In this document: one piece after another, positions 6,405 to 6,645 of the stretch
Numbering within the stretch: the stretch's first letter is position 1
How the letters are laid out: each line of letters opens with the position of its first letter
Source: Armatimonadota bacterium
Lineage (GTDB): Bacteria; Armatimonadota; Zipacnadia; Zipacnadales; UBA11051
DNA: 6,645 nt
Reading direction: 5' to 3'
NCBI GenBank assembly: GCA_003542955.1
Contig: DPJP01000204.1
Span: 3,621-10,265, forward strand
The notes under the pieces: model-generated
Seen by the model: the letters and a program-made list of their open reading frames with translations, nothing else
Database searches by the model: none
What the model was told of the DNA's origin: nothing
Translations under genes and position numbers: made by a program

Positions 6405-6461
6405 GTTCGCTCCGCACCGGTGGGTAGGTCAGGCTCCCAGCCCACACGCGCCAACTCAAGC
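6399..6461 (+). terminator. Inverted repeat overlapping the MFS stop codon, possible terminator
   Basis: GCTTGAGTT (6399-6407, containing the TGA stop) is perfectly complementary to AACTCAAGC (6453-6461). Inside it GTGGG (6420-6424) can pair with CCCAC (6441-6445). There is no T-tract after it. A role in ending or stabilising the transporter transcript is plausible. Confidence 0.4.
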
Positions 6462-6506
6462 ACCTGACGGGGTGTCGAGACGTCGTTGGAGGGGCCAGCC
6501 GAGCGA

Positions 6507-6522
6507 TCCCGCGCATGCGGGA
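6507..6522. other. Compact GC hairpin
   Basis: TCCCGC (6507-6512) pairs with GCGGGA (6517-6522) around a GCAT loop. It lies directly upstream of the larger structure at 6526-6636. It may be a terminator piece or part of a leader RNA. Confidence 0.35.
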
Positions 6523-6525
6523 GAG

Positions 6526-6636
6526 GGAGACTGGTCGGCGAATACCACGCCGCCGGGGGCTGACGGGATGATCGGGAGGAGCATGCGCGGGCCGGTCTCC
6601 GTCGCGCGAAACGGCTCCGCGCTCCCTCGGCCGGCC
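6526..6636 (+). other. Possible structured leader RNA with two competing stems
   Basis: Positions 6526-6536 (GGAGACTGGTC) can pair with 6590-6600 (GGCCGGTCTCC) as an 11-bp stem with two G-T wobbles. The same 6590-6595 (GGCCGG) can instead pair with CCGGCC at 6631-6636, enclosing a second stem GCGCG (6604-6608) with CGCGC (6618-6622) and a symmetric 8-by-8 internal loop. The second form ends just before TTTATGAAA at the right edge. The two forms exclude each other, as in riboswitches and attenuators. I do not recognise a known riboswitch class, and GC-rich DNA forms such stems by chance, so confidence is low. I found no supported gene in 6405-6645. Confidence 0.25.
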
Positions 6637-6645
6637 TTTATGAAA

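Noticed and set aside
6568..6645. Short open frame running off the right edge from ATG at 6568 (in frame with ATGs at 6583 and 6640)
   Set aside because: Only 26 codons are visible, none of the ATGs has a well-placed ribosome binding site (GGGAGGA at 6574-6580 is only 2 nt from the ATG at 6583), and the peptide is uninformative.

Overview
This is a GC-rich bacterial window, probably from an uncultured environmental lineage. The GC-rich codon use keeps several antisense frames open, and these are not genes. The mix of a large glycoside-hydrolase-like protein, a small DUF6429-type protein and intergenic arrays of a degenerate 9-nt repeat (forms such as CACGGAAGA and CGCGAATGA) reminds me of Armatimonadota, Planctomycetota, Verrucomicrobiota and related phyla. 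That placement is an inference from memory, not a computed result.

Layout. (1) Positions 1-1661, plus strand: the 3' part of a glycoside-hydrolase-like (TIM-barrel-type) gene that enters from the left edge, followed 36 bp later by a small DUF6429-family gene with a strong ribosome binding site. The two probably form one transcript. (2) Positions 1662-2041: a non-coding gap between convergent genes. It holds a strong hairpin after the small gene, a weaker hairpin, a 99-bp near-perfect palindrome resembling a non-autonomous RAYT/REP-type element, and a hairpin at the end of the opposing gene. (3) Positions 2042-3007, minus strand: a stand-alone GuaA-type ATP-pyrophosphatase (GMP synthase C-terminal half) with no glutaminase domain and with changes at several usually conserved motifs. 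(4) Positions 3008-3482: non-coding, mostly a mosaic of degenerate 9-nt repeat arrays joined by recurring short linkers, with one array pair inverted. (5) Positions 3483-4958, minus strand: a complete aldehyde dehydrogenase with all catalytic residues. (6) Positions 4959-5102: the divergent start region. (7) Positions 5103-6404, plus strand: a complete 12-TM-type MFS transporter. (8) Positions 6405-6645: no convincing gene; an inverted repeat overlaps the transporter stop codon, followed by a GC-rich stretch with two mutually exclusive stems just before an ATG at the window edge.

The genes do not form an obvious single pathway. The divergent dehydrogenase and transporter may share control and substrate range, for example uptake or efflux of a compound whose aldehyde is oxidised, but the sequence does not name the substrate. 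I found no clear sign of a new defence system or gene cluster. The most distinctive items are the 9-nt repeat mosaic, the 99-bp palindrome, the diverged GuaA-like enzyme and the possible RNA switch at the right edge.
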